A stretch of DNA of 64,000 bases, taken from Oscarella lobularis. Its lineage: Eukaryota > Porifera > Homoscleromorpha > Homosclerophorida > Oscarellidae. Positions within the stretch are counted from its first letter, which is position 1. Every line of letters starts with the position of its first letter. The stretch is taken from the NCBI RefSeq assembly GCF_947507565.1, contig NC_089181.1, positions 1,172,536-1,236,535 of the forward strand. Reading direction: 5' to 3'. Made by a program: the position numbers and the translations under genes. The notes beneath the pieces are model-generated. The model was not told where the DNA came from, did not search any database, and saw nothing but the letters and a program-made list of their open reading frames with translations. This document shows, piece after piece, positions 43,185 through 53,240 of the stretch.

Positions 43185-43227
43185 ATTGTAACGGGGTGGT
43201 CGGTCAACTGAGGTGGTCACTCGACTG
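43185..43227 (-). repeat. pogo-type terminus upstream of the Tigger N-terminal ORF
   Basis: On the minus strand, after TA: cagtcgagtgaccacctcag, then ttgaccgaccacc repeats. The CAGT start and the position about 165 bp before the ATG fit a 5' terminal repeat of the truncated element. No opposite end seen. Confidence 0.55.
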
Positions 43228-43236
43228 TACGAGCAG

Positions 43237-44011
43237 TCGAAGAAGGTCAAAGGGACGGACGTTGAGGAAAAGGTAGGAATGTATCATTTGCATGCAAGCA
43301 GTATGATCGTGTAACTAGCAAAGTTTTGTGTATAAATATTGACTTTCTCGTTTTGGGAGAAGGCTCACCGCGGCGAAAGGTCGCATACGAAATCTGGAGA
43401 GGGCTCTGGAGGCGTCACAAGCGGAGCATGAGGTGGCGGAGCGCAAGCTGAAGGTAGGAATGTAGAACTTGAATGCAGTGACGGCGGAGGGTGTGTCAAG
43501 TAATGCTCGTGGGCGTAGTCATTTTCATTTTTATTGACGCTGAATGAATTTAGTGCAGAAAAATAGACGTATATCTTCCTAAATAAGTGCTTTTTTATCT
43601 TGAGGTTACCAAAATAATTGTCACTGCGCACATTTTAGAGGGGAACTGCCCCTCTAAAATTTTTTGGAGGGGAACTGTCCCTCTAAACTTTTTTGGAGGG
43701 GAAGCACATTTGAACGCCATCGTTTGTCCTCAAACGTCGGTCAAAAGATACAGTTCCAAAAACGAAGCCGAAGCCTAAATTAACCTAATTAGATGTAACA
43801 AATTGATTGCAATCAGAAGGTGAAGTACCTGGGCAACGACCAGCGTCTTCCGTCTATCGAAGAAGAAGCCATTAGGCTCAGAACGTTAGCAGCGAAACAA
43901 GTACACAACGCTAGGCGTCGTTGACATCTTCTGCGCTCAATAAAAGACGAAAGGCCGGATCAGTTGGAACTGCTCGACAGAGCAGAAGAAGAACGTTCAA
44001 AGAAACTGCAG
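43237..44011 (+). pseudogene. Coiled-coil protein fragment, three exon-like pieces
   Basis: Three stretches end in good donors. The first ends QSKKVKGTDVEEK/gtagga (about 43,275). The second, about 43,358-43,453, is RRLTAAKGRIRNLERALE then ASQAEHEVAERKLK/gtagga. The third, 43,817-44,011, is KVKYLGNDQRLPSIEEEAIR, then LRTLAAKQVHNARRR, a stop near 43,922, then HLLRSIKDERPDQLELLDR and AEEERSKKLQ/gtaagt. The heptad-like spacing of Leu/Ala and the high charge indicate coiled coil. Identity unknown. The in-frame stop and a long AT-rich gap (43.45-43.81) suggest a broken gene. Confidence 0.45.
43640..43705 (+). repeat. Tandem 37-bp repeat with hairpin potential
   Basis: aggggaactg(c/t)ccctctaaa followed by a T-run occurs twice and begins a third time. 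aggggaactgcccct is itself palindromic. Confidence 0.8.
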
Positions 44012-44201
44012 GTAAGTAGCGGAATCCATGGTAATACTCATTGAAAGCACTTTAGGAGACTTTATATTGATAACAAGAGCAAAAATGGTAAAAAGAAACA
44101 CTATCAAAGTTGCATATGCGAGTTTTCATACTAGTGCTAACCGAACCAAACCGAGCTGGCAACGCGCTGGCACGGTTCGGCCAGCGCGCGTTCACCCACT
44201 A

Positions 44202-44543
44202 CAGTAGACCCTCGCTAATCCGAACCCCGTTAATCCGAACCCTCGCTAATCCGAACGAAGAAAAGGTCCTACATACGGGTAATATACGGGTTATTTCCGG
44301 GTCAAAAATGGCGTCGCAGCGTGTCTCTTCCTCCAAAAGAGCTCACAAGACTCTTAACTATTGATGAAAAACTCTCTCTTCTGGAGCAAAGAGACATAGT
44401 TCCTTAAAGCAAACGCGCCTAACTGATTATTTCACTAACAATACAGACTAATGATTTGATTTCGCTAATCGGAACGTTTTACTAATCCGAACACCTGAGC
44501 TTTGGTTGGGAACATCACTGTTCGGATTAGCGAGGGTCTACTG
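44202..44543. mobile_element. pogo-type MITE, 342 bp
   Basis: The left end cagtagaccctcgctaatcc (44,202) and the right end (reverse complement, to 44,543) are perfect inverted repeats of at least 24 bp, flanked by TA on both sides. gctaatccgaac words repeat three times inside the left end and again near the right end. Inside is a short non-coding stretch. Ends of type CAGT..ACC..CG with a TA duplication fit pogo/Tigger; mobilised by a transposase elsewhere. Confidence 0.9.
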
Positions 44544-44783
44544 TATTAGATTATGGCCTGAGCATATACGCGCTGGTTTGGACGACAAAGCTTCGAATTA
44601 GCCATAATTCACTGAGCATGTCGTGGAAATTAATAAGTGGGCAATCGTTGATAAAGACGTCTTCGTTTAGGCCAGCACTGCTTTGGGTATACACGAGCCC
44701 CGTGGGAATGTCCTAATTAGTTTATGTAGATATGTTTGTTTTGGTTGGATACTGCGATCGGATTTTCGAGACGCTGAGCAGCA

Positions 44784-44987
44784 ATGACAACGACCTATAT
44801 TCCTAACAAAAGCAGTACAACCTTTGCCGACGCCGATCTAGAGGCGCGTGATTTTGGGGAAATTCCCATTGGCAGTCTCAGAGCGGTGATGCCGCCCCTG
44901 CATGTACGAGTGTTTAACAAAGATGGATCTGAAGTCATTCAATCTCAGCGTGATAAAGGGCTAGAAAGAATTCAACAGGGCAAGTGA
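44784..44987 (+). CDS. Hypothetical 67-residue ORF
   Basis: MTTTYIPNKSSTTFADADLE, then FGEIPIGSLRAVMPPLHVRV and KDGSEVIQSQRDKGLERIQQ. Composition is protein-like. No family recognised, and no clear promoter or partner exon. The sequence after it (44,988-45,535) holds no gene, only a gcgttaaaaagaaggcg tandem repeat at about 45,385-45,430. Confidence 0.3.
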   Translation: MTTTYIPNKSSTTFADADLEARDFGEIPIGSLRAVMPPLHVRVFNKDGSEVIQSQRDKGLERIQQGK

Positions 44988-45535
44988 TGTTTTTAATTAT
45001 GCTTTTGAAATTCGAAGCAGATTTTTCGGCAAGGTACAGCGACGCAACATGTTTTTTTTCTAATTTTGATACATACTCATTTATAGGGATTGTACATTGT
45101 TTACGGTGCAATGGACGGATATATTTATGCGTCTTTTGAATAGTTGGAATGAATGAGATTTAAGTCAACAAAAAGATGAAAGATTTCGAAATCGACGCGG
45201 CAAAAAAGAGTTGAGGAATTTTTATTTTTGCTATAAAGACTTTAACTCCTATCTAGATACATTATTATTCAATTGATCCGGCAGCGACGGTCCGTTTTGC
45301 GTCGTCATCCTCGACTTGAAGGTTATTTACTCTAATAAAAGCCGCGGCGTCAATGTTTCGGAATGACGGCAGAGGAGGCGTCAAATAGAGGGCGGCGTTA
45401 AAAAGAAGGCGGCGTTAAAAAGAAGGCGTTTATTTTTATTGAAACTAGAGCGGTAATGAAAGAAGATAGATGCAAGAATGTCAACAATTTCTTTCAGAAT
45501 ACGCTGCATACAGGTATACTTATTAGATGTTATCT

Positions 45536-46370
45536 TTAATTATTGTCCTCGTCAACGTCATTTTCTACCACAATTTCGTTTTCTAGTTCTTCGTTTTCTT
45601 CAATAACAGCACTCACGTCTTCTAATGCGCTGGCTTGCGTTGTCAATAGCTCTGTTTTTCGTGCAATAAGTTCCCTTGCTTCTGAAGCTACACCATCCAA
45701 TTGAATGCATCTAATTTCGCTGTCTTCTGATTCGCCTGTTGTTAGTGATATGGCAGTAACACGAAACGACTTCCTAATAACATAGGATGAAACTGATTGC
45801 CAGGCTGATTTGATCCAATCAACGACGATGGCTTTGCTTGGAAGACGCACATTTCCGGCCGGAGTAAGTGATTTCTCGCCAGTTGCAGTCCAGTCGTCAT
45901 ATTTCTCCCTGTAGGTGGCTTTGAACGGTTTATTCCACGAGATGTCAGCAGGCTGCAATTGATTCGTCAAACTTCCGGGAATAACGCTCATAATAGTATT
46001 CGCTTGTGTTTTCACAAGGGATTTGATGGTTTCAGTGATGTGACATTTGTAGGCATCCCAAATAAGCTACCTTTTTTCAAATGAGAGAGAGCCCCAAACT
46101 CTATGCACCCAGTCTTTTGTCAGGTCTTGATTCATCCAGCCATTTTTGCTGTACGCAATGACAACTACAGGAATTTTTGACAACTCTGCAATTGGCCGAA
46201 CGCCTTGGTAATAATGTACGGCGTTAGTTTCCTTCCGTCGGCAAACACGGTTCTTGTCGTTCCCTGTTGTTTGAGATCAAGGCGAATTACTTTGCGCCCG
46301 AAAGCGACTACGTGTGCGAAGTGATTGTTGACCGCGCCTACCAAGGGGGCGTTGGGACAAGTCATATTCG
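45536..46370 (-). pseudogene. pogo/Tigger transposase DDE domain, C-terminal part
   Basis: The minus strand reads VFADGRKLTPY, then (shifted) KNGWMNQDLTKDWVHRVWG, SLSFEKR, a stop near 46,068, LIWDAYKCHITETIKSLVK, and IMSVIPGSLTNQLQPADISW, then NKPFKATYREKYDDW, GEKSLTPAGNVRLPSKAIV and SFRVTAISLTTGESEDSEI, with an acidic end. These are the standard CENP-B/pogo DDE landmarks (FADG, WDAY.CH, PG.T..LQPADVSWNKPFK). At least one stop and one frameshift. The N-terminal HTH part is missing. Confidence 0.85.
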
Positions 46371-46746
46371 TGCCGTTTAAGAGTTGAAAACGACAATATC
46401 AAAACTGCGCAAAGAGATTCAGCGCTTAGGATCCTGCTTAAAATCTAAATTATCAGCTAAGAAGGCTACAAAAGCATCACCTTCTTTTCATCTGCTTCAA
46501 CAGAGCGCAGATAGGCTGAATCTTGGCTCTCTATGATGCGTTTTCTTCACGTTATTAGAGAAATATGTTATAACCACAGTGAATAGAAACAATTACGTTA
46601 TACCGGTACCTCTTCTACTGTTTCTCTGCGCATTGTTGAATTGCTTGTGTCTTCTGTTTCGAAGTCATCTTCCATTGTTAAATCAACATGTGCCCTGCAA
46701 AAAATTACAGAAAGGCTGAAAGAAGTCACGTTATCGCTATCGATTC

Positions 46747-47880
46747 TCACGACTCAGATTCGTTTCTGCCACAAAATTGGATATGGCTCTCAAGATTTTT
46801 CAGTGTCATGCAGATTTTACACGATTTGCATGTGCCAAATGCCTCAGACGAATCTTCATCTTTGTCTTCGGCATCATCATCATCAGTACATTTGGATCCG
46901 AAGTGGTCATGTGTTGGCGCAGCTCTTGTGATGGATCTTTTCACGGCGTTCCACGTGCTTTCGATGGTGTTGGTGTGGGCACCGGAGAGTGGGTCTTTGA
47001 AGGTCATCGAATGATTGACCGTCGAATGTTGGTATCCCTGAAGGAAAGCGATTAAAATTGCTTTTATTGAAATTACTGCATTTGTACTTGATGGTCGAGG
47101 CAGTCGTGCGCCTCCACAGGTTGCTTATAATGGTTGTTCCTTCCTTGATGTTGTTCTTGATGATTGGGAGGAGTGTTTCCGCGACATGTTATCGACGACT
47201 TCGAAGAAGCATTTACGACGGCCTCTTTCGATGCCTCCAAAGACCCATTCTCCTTTGACCTAAATGAATGAATCACGTGAAAAAAACGCAATTTATTTTT
47301 ACCCGATGCCCAACATTGTATTTTCGTTTGCCGAATTTACTTTCGTCGATTTCGACGATCTTTCCCGGGCGCCGATCTTCTCCGAGCGGGAATACCAATC
47401 GACGATTGTCGAGCGCGAGAGGTTTCCAGCGTCTAGCATGGCGTGGGTTTGCGGGCGCTGTCGAACGAAAAGCCAAGTGACGTGCAAAATTATTAGCAGC
47501 GTCAAATTTGCGTTATCGAACCACGTCCCGATTCGCACCCCTTGTTGCATCTGGAACAGCGCCACAGATAGAGGCCTTCGTCTCTTCTGTGGCCTGTTCC
47601 AGGGCGAAAAATGCGCTTCATCGGTCGATGGCACAATGGACACCAACGCGTTCCTTCCGCCCACGTCACTGCGCCCACAAGAGGACGCCGTTGTCCTTCG
47701 ATCGTACTTTGTCGCGATGGTCGTCCAAGCGAAGAGGTCGTTGCGCGGTTCTCGTTGACGGATTATGTGCCTCTCCTACAAGAGCGCGCGGCGCGCGCGT
47801 AACCCTATCTCCCCAGCGCCCTTTTTTAGATTTTGCCTATATGCGCACGGTGAGATCAACCAAAGATTTCGAAACCTTTG
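46747..47880 (-). pseudogene. Merlin (IS1595-like) transposase, copy 2
   Basis: Minus-strand copy in several frames. It reads GVRIGTWFDNANLTLLII and NLSRSTIVDWYSRS, then VEIDESKFGKRKYNVGHRVK (first Asp), an insertion or intron with a stop, GEWVFGGIERGRRKCFFEVV, and TLLPIIKNNIKEGTTIISN (where family members have ...SD; here Asn). Then GYQHSTVNHSMTFKDPLSG and AHTNTIESTWNAVKR (catalytic Glu), followed by an acidic tail and a CKICMTLKNLESHIQFCG cysteine cluster. Frameshifts and the Asp-to-Asn change mean inactive. The plus-strand ORFs at 46,641-47,055 and 47,264-47,758 are shadows. Confidence 0.75.
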
Positions 47881-48201
47881 GTGGCATCGAGGCCACCGCT
47901 AAATCCTAGCGCGCTCCTTCCGCGTTTAACTAAAGCTGTTGTGGCACCTGTGGGCAAGTCATATACGCTGGGATCGATCTAAGATCTAAGCATATGTCGT
48001 TGAAGCAAGGCCGCCGCAAAACCCCAAAGCGCTCCCTGCCTGCTTATCACTCCTTTATTGTGGCGTCGCTAAAGATCTTCATCTCTAATGCATTGCATGC
48101 AATTGTCACTATAAAGTTTTGTGCAGTCGCACAGAAGCGATCGGCGGTTCCGGGGATCCGGTGGAACATCGGCGTATCGCAAACGCCAATTTAAGAAGAG
48201 C
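47881..48201. other. No gene seen
   Basis: Flank to the right of Merlin copy 2. No motif recognised. Confidence 0.35.
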
Positions 48202-48579
48202 TCATTTCCCCGTGGCGCGTCTCGCTGCTGGTGAAGCCACGCCTTCATTATTTCTCGCCGGATGGTCAAAAACAAGGCGCCGCGGCGACACCTGCGAGCG
48301 CGTAAGTTTAAATGCTTCTTCGATAGTTTCTATCATCGACGGTGTCGCGCCGGGGCAAACGAACGTCCACGTCGGATACGTTGCACGCAAGTCGTGGATG
48401 GAATGGGGTTGCGAGAAAAGGGCGATGGAGCGCAGTCGAAATTGCGCAGATGGAATTTCCTCGCAAACGACGCCCCGGAAGGTGCTGACGTCAAGAAAGT
48501 CATTTAGATAGCAACAACCGTGGGCGACTTGTCGCTCGTTTATCCATATGTATAAATACACCGTATAGCGGTCATCCAT
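48202..48579 (-). CDS. Hypothetical 125-residue reading frame
   Basis: Clean minus frame starting MDDRYTVYLYIWINERQV, then CCYLNDFLDVSTFRGVVCEE, LFSQPHSIHDLRATYPTWTF, PGATPSMIETIEEAFKL and RRLVFDHPARNNEG. It reads like a folded globular protein (ordered aromatic and hydrophobic residues). I do not recognise the family. The stretch 48,580-49,140 next to it shows only an overlapping ORF (minus 48,540-48,818) in a different frame. It could be one exon of a larger gene. Confidence 0.4.
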   Translation of the reverse strand: MDDRYTVYLYIWINERQVAHGCCYLNDFLDVSTFRGVVCEEIPSAQFRLRSIALFSQPHSIHDLRATYPTWTFVCPGATPSMIETIEEAFKLTRSQVSPRRLVFDHPARNNEGVASPAARRATGK

Positions 48580-49146
48580 TTGATTGGCGGGAACTCGAAG
48601 TCGTCATTGATTGCCGTAAGGAAAAGGAATGGAAGCGTCGACCAAGAGGCCGAAATAGAGGTAATACGTGTTCTTTGGTGGAACGAGGAGTAAGAAAAAA
48701 CCTTTAAGATGCTCGAAAGATCGGATTCTTTGTCTGAAATGCAGAGATTTTCTTGTTGTCGAGCATCGAACGACGCTCGTTCACGAATGCTTCCCCCGCA
48801 TCGAACCGTACGCCGCAAAAAGGGGCACGAAAGCCTTCCCTACCCCAACTCTAACCCTTTGCGACTAAGTGGACACAAGTGCTTCAAAAAACGAAGCGAT
48901 TCGCGGTGGTTTTAGAGCCAAAACGGTGCAGTTTTCTATATCACCGTAATCCCTAGTATTATGGCTTTATGTGGGAGTGCACGTGCAATTAGTTTTACCC
49001 CGCCTAAGGCTACTCCTTCGATTCATACTGTATTCTAACCGATTTTTGAAATGCGGCAAAAGTGATGCGTAGCAATCAAAAGAAAGTGCACGCCACATTA
49101 TTATGTACAATTACCTACTTGTACACAAACGAAGAGTACTTTTTTA

Positions 49147-49635
49147 AGCGATAGAATCCGAAAAATCGTCTCTCAATACACCGGACGCTACGCCAATGCC
49201 AAAAAAGTCAAGAAAATCCTGGAAATTGCAGAAAGCGAAGTCTTCTCCTAATTCAGCGCCAAAGTCGTCGAAGAAGTGTCGAAGTGCTTCTTCCAGCAAA
49301 GAGTTGGTCCTTCTGCTGGAATAGACCGCGCAAAGGCTCTAATGACGTTCGCTTCAACGTGGTACGACGTCCTTCCTGGTCTGTGGTCCGCCTTTTATGT
49401 GGCCATTGATCTTCCATTTGAGGATCCTTTACTTTCTCAAATGATCAACCGTAGAGTCTTTGATAACTTTCTGAGTAAGCGTCGGATCATTTCGATTGAC
49501 TCTTCTGCAGTGCCCTTTGTCGGCATGTCAGTCGATGAGGAAAACGCTGTCTGCTACGCGGCAGTCTTTGTGCCGTTTTGTCTGATTAAGAAATATACAG
49601 TCTACGTGGTTGGAATCACTTTCGCCCTCCTTTAA
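49147..49635 (+). pseudogene. Unrecognised protein fragment with ENAVCYAA motif
   Basis: The plus frame reads RIRKIVSQYTGRYANAKK, a stop near 49,250, then KVVEEVSKCFFQQRVGPSAG, RAKALMTFASTWYDVLPGLW, DLPFEDPLLSQMINRRVFDN, DSSAVPFVGMSVDEENAVCY and AAVFVPFCLIKKY, to a stop at 49,635. The DEENAVCYAA..VPF.LIKKY ending resembles a motif of multicopy invertebrate proteins of unknown function (DEENA..YAAGY), possibly transposon-derived. I cannot name the family. One internal stop suggests decay. Confidence 0.4.
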
Positions 49636-49867
49636 ATAAGCATCTAAAAACAAGATATATTAAAAAATCTTTTGAAAACCAAGGTATTTCTAGTACACTA
49701 GTTATATATTGAATATTTGCACATTGAATAATTATATTATTGGTATTATGTAATGTGGCTTGTATTTTCTTGACAAAGTATGCTGTAGGACACCTACCCA
49801 TATAGATCTTGACGGTTTAGAAGAAGTCGTCTTCTTAATGAAAAAGAGCAGCCCCTCAAGTGGGAGA

Positions 49868-50294
49868 CTACTGAAAGGTAATAGAAGACGTCATTGCTGC
49901 ATATCCAGCTTTGAGAAGTTACTCGACAACGTACCTTCTTCCATCAATCGGTGAATTTCCAACATTATTCTTCTACAGAAAGTTGGTAGCTCAGGTAGCA
50001 CAATGTCATTTTCTAAAACAAAGTAGTAAATGAATAATTTTTAGTGCGCATCGACAGAAGACAAAAAACGCTTTGATGAATAACGATCAGCTTACCCAGT
50101 TCACGATCAACCTCAAAGGTTCTCTCCGTTGAAATCCTCCTTAGCCTAGTGCAAGAACGCTCAAATCCTAGGCCCATTGTCTCGTGGTATTTCCTGGTGA
50201 TCTACAGCCGAAAGATGTCACAACACCCAGAACAATGAACGCTTACCTCAGATTGTTGGACTCGGTCGTGCTTGAAGATGTTGTACGCGGTGTT
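49868..50294 (-). CDS. Last four exons of an unrecognised spliced gene
   Basis: Four minus-strand exons fit exactly. 50,294-50,247 is NTAYNIFKHDRVQQSE. 50,201-50,096 is ITRKYHETMGLGFERSCTRL then RRISTERTFEVDREL. 50,012-49,935 is NDIVLPELPTFCRRIM then LEIHRLMEE. 49,908-49,868 is GYAAMTSSITFQ and stop. Introns of 45, 83 and 26 nt have GTAAGC, GTAAGC and GTACGT donors and TAG, TAG and AAG acceptors. Intron phases are 0, 1 and 1 and the frame is unbroken. The last intron (26 nt) is very short and may be wrong; reading past it is an alternative. The first exon shown needs an upstream exon that I cannot place. The protein looks helical and charged; family unknown. Confidence 0.55.
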
Positions 50295-50829
50295 CTAAAA
50301 TAGGCAAATGCAGTGACAATATAGCTTTTATTAAAGTGTATCCTAGCAGCCACCGCAAAGACTCCGTAGTCTTTTGGTAAAACAGAAACCGAGACTACCG
50401 TTTCGGGAAGTGATTTGCGAAGCGCCTAACCCTAAGTCTTTTCTAAGGCGGGCAAAAAGCTCCGAATTCATGTTCTTTTAAAAATGAGCCATTTTGAAGG
50501 CGAATTGGATCTTGCGTCGTGTCTGTTCCCAATTGAAAAAAAGGTGTACCGACTTTGACACTCTTTGCCGCAGTACTTGGGCGCACGGTGCAGCAATGAA
50601 CTTGAACCAGTCACCGACGCAGATGCCCCCTCAACTCTAGCGCTAAGTGATTTTTTCTTTTAATGCTGTTTTTCTGGGGGATTTTTGGCAACCGTCGCGG
50701 CCGCCACCTGCGGTGTACCGGGTCGGACGGAGAAACGTTCTCGATCCAGGCCGTACCGGTCGTGAGTACCCCTATTTCCAAGATTTATGGGGCCATTTAC
50801 AGCGTTCGGACTTCAACGTTTTTATTTTT
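50295..50829. other. No supported gene
   Basis: Probably contains further upstream exons of the minus-strand gene. A minus frame at about 50,430-50,330 (TVVSVSVLPKDYGVFAVAAR) is a candidate, but its splice sites are not convincing. Confidence 0.3.
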
Positions 50830-52565
50830 AATGAGAAAAGAGTAGACCTCTTGCCTACCTTACGGCGAGAGGAAACGAATTCATGTTAAAATGGAAAGGA
50901 AACTCTCTTCCCTCGTCCGGTCGCAGAAAGCCAGAGCCCTGGTCGAGCGGCTTCTGGCCTTAGGCAAGGCCGAAGCCGACGACGAGGCCAACGAGTCCGC
51001 CCACAAGACCGACGATGCCGACGACAAGACCGTCAAGCCCGAAACCGCCCACAAGGCGCCCAAATAGCGGAGACGCTACCTCATAGATGTACCGTTCCTT
51101 CGCGTACGCCACCAAGCCGAAGAAAGCGAAAAGCGCGCCGGCGCCCACATGCTAAACTGAAGAAGGTGGGGAAACCGAAGCGGATAAGGAAGATCTCATC
51201 ACGTGACCATTCCAGTGTGTCACAGGATCATATCGATGTCAAGTCATGCTAAGGCGAGAGCTCTCCAAATACAGTCAAGAAAAACTTAGGAGCTTCAAAA
51301 GAAATTCTCGACTTAAAAGCTTCGAAAAAGGAAATTGTGAGTACTCTGCACGATTTCTTCGCTCAGGTTAACGAGAAAAGAGTAGATCTCTTGCCTACTT
51401 TACGAGGAAACGAATTCATGGTAAAATGGAAAAAACTCGCTTCCCTCGTCCGGTCGCAGAAGGACAGAGCCCTGGTCGATCTGACCTGAGGCGAAGCCGA
51501 AGCCGACAACGAGGCCAACGAGGCCGCCGAAAAGACCGACGAGGCCGCCGAAAAGACCGACGAGGCCGACGACAACAGCGACTAGGCCGCCGACAAGACC
51601 GCCGACAAGACCGACGAGGCCGACGACAAGACCGGCGAGGCCGCCGACGAGGCCGACGAGCCCGAAGCCGCCTACAAGGCGCCCAAGAAGCGGAGACGCT
51701 ACATCTGAGATGAACCATTCCTTGGCAAACGTACGCCACCAAGCCAAAAGCCCGCTGGCGCCCACATGCTAAACGGAAAAAAGTGGAGGAACCGAAGCGG
51801 ATAAGGAAGATCTGATCACGTGACCATTGCAGTGTGTCACAGCATCATATCGACGTCGAGTAATGCTAAAGCGAGAGCTCTCCAAATAGAGTCAAGAAAA
51901 TTTAGGAGCTTCCTAAGAAATTCTCGCCTTTCAGGGGAAGGCTTCAAAAAGGAAATGGTGAGCACTCTGCACGATTTTTCGCTCACGTTAATGAGAAAAG
52001 AGTAGACTTCTTGCCTACTTTACGAGAAAACGAATTCTTGTTGAACTGGAAAAGAAACTCCCTTCACTCGTCCGGCCGCAGAAGGACAGAGCCCTTGTCG
52101 AGCGGCTTCTGGCCTTAGGCGAGGCCGAAGACAACGACGAGGCCGACAAGGCGTAGACAAGACCGATGAGGCCGCCGACGAGGCCGCCGAGAAGGCCGCC
52201 GACAAGACGGACGAGGCCTCCGACGAGGCCGACGAGCCCGAAACAGCGCCCAAGAAACGGAAACGCTACATCATAGTTGTACCATTCCTTGGCAAACGTA
52301 CGCCACCAAGCCGAAGGAAGCGAAAAGCGCGCTGGTGCCCACATGCTAAACGGAAAAAGGTGGGGCAACCGAAGCGGATAAGGAAGAAGATCTGATCACG
52401 TGACCATTGCAGTGTGTCACAGGATCATATCGACGTCAAGTCATGCTAAAGCGAGAGTCCTCCAAATAGAGTCAAGAAAAGCTTAGGAGCTTCCAGAGAA
52501 ATTCTCGCGTTTCAGGAGAAAGTTTCAAAAAAGAAAATGAAGAGTACTCTGCACGATTTCTTCGC
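50830..52565 (+). repeat. Three tandem copies of a ~540-620-bp coding-like repeat
   Basis: Copies begin at about 50,830, 51,372 and 51,990 with gagaaaagagtaga.cttcttgcctac. Each has a 5' part (NEKRVDLLPTLR, KWKKLASLVRSQKDRALV), a low-complexity GAGGCC-rich part coding alternating acidic/Ala residues (DEANEAAEKTDEA), a basic KKRRRY motif, and a 3' part (HAKARALQI, KEIVSTLHDFFA). The order of pieces is the same in all copies, but frames are broken differently in each. I infer duplication of an exon or small gene with acidic low-complexity expansion. The Gly/Val-rich minus ORFs here are shadows. Confidence 0.75.
50891..51067 (+). CDS. Small acidic protein ORF in repeat copy 1
   Basis: 58 codons from MERKLSSLVRSQKARALVER and LLALGKAEADDEANESAHKT to KAPK and stop; the stop replaces the first K of the KKRRRY motif seen in the other copies. 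Helical N-terminus and acidic/Lys-Thr tail. In copies 2 and 3 the same region is interrupted elsewhere. Function unknown. It is listed because the N-terminal half is the best-kept part of the repeat. Confidence 0.3.
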   Translation: MERKLSSLVRSQKARALVERLLALGKAEADDEANESAHKTDDADDKTVKPETAHKAPK

Positions 52566-52796
52566 CCGGGTTAATTAATTAACCAACCCTTTAACCGTCG
52601 ATTGCACCAACATGTACAGTAGCGTACGTTAGTAAATACGTCTATCCGTGCCCTTGTACAGCAGTGCTGCTAATAAAGAACTAAGAAAGGCATACGGGGT
52701 TCTTTGCGTGACTCTTCGCGTTGAATGCGCATGGATTGCGCCCTCGTTGCTATGGAGTAAACAGACGTGAAGGTCGTGACGTAATCGACATCAAAG

Positions 52797-53130
52797 ATGG
52801 GGACCCGACGATCCTGCCGTGCCCGAACACTCGAAGGAATGCGCGATTTCCTTACCTTTGATGCGTTCGACGAAGACGAAGTCGTAGGCGACCTGGTCGA
52901 AGAAGAAATTAGTAGGTTTCCTCAGAACTTTCGAAAAGACGTCGGTAACTGTTATCCTCCGTTCAGACCCTCCTGAAAGCGATTTCGAGCGCGCGAGCGA
53001 AGGCGAAGCTTCCGAAGACATTACCGAGTCTCGTTGGACGTCACCGATGAACGTAGAAAGCGCGGAAGAGAGAATCGAAGACGAAGAAAAGACAGCGACT
53101 GTTTCCCGTAACGCCCTCTTTGTTGTTTCT
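52797..53130 (+). CDS. Hypothetical acidic protein, possible first exons
   Basis: ATG at 52,797: MGTRRSCRARTLEGMRDFLT, FDAFDEDEVVGDLVEEEISR and FPQNFRKDV. A 22-nt GT...CAG interval (52,945-52,966) follows, after which the frame reads PPESDFERASEGEASEDIT, ESRWTSPMNVESAEERIED and EEKTATVSRN. Both halves are acidic and similar in style, so they probably belong together, through an ultra-short intron or a 1-nt frameshift. The preceding about 230 bp (52,566-52,796) carry no other ORF. The truncated helicase end of the minus-strand Helitron follows at once. Family not recognised; the minus ORF 52,791-53,021 is its shadow. Confidence 0.4.
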
Positions 53131-53240
53131 TTTCCGCGTTTGTTTTATCGATATTTTTCTATAGACGAATAGGATTTTGAGACGGCGTTTGATTTGGAAT
53201 GGAAAAAAGAGTTCGTTCCTTACCCGATGATGCACAGTAT

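Noticed and set aside
42587-46370. One pogo gene made of the HTH part (42.6-43.0) and the DDE part (45.5-46.4)
   Set aside because: Both are on the minus strand, so the N-terminal part should lie at higher coordinates; the order is reversed, hence two separate copies.
47264-47758. 164-codon plus ORF
   Set aside because: Antisense of the Merlin copy 2 transposase, whose motifs read on the minus strand.
51400-51765. Gly/Val/Leu-rich minus ORF that looks membrane-like
   Set aside because: Shadow of the GAGGCC-rich acidic repeat; the period-3 composition creates GLVGGLV on the other strand.
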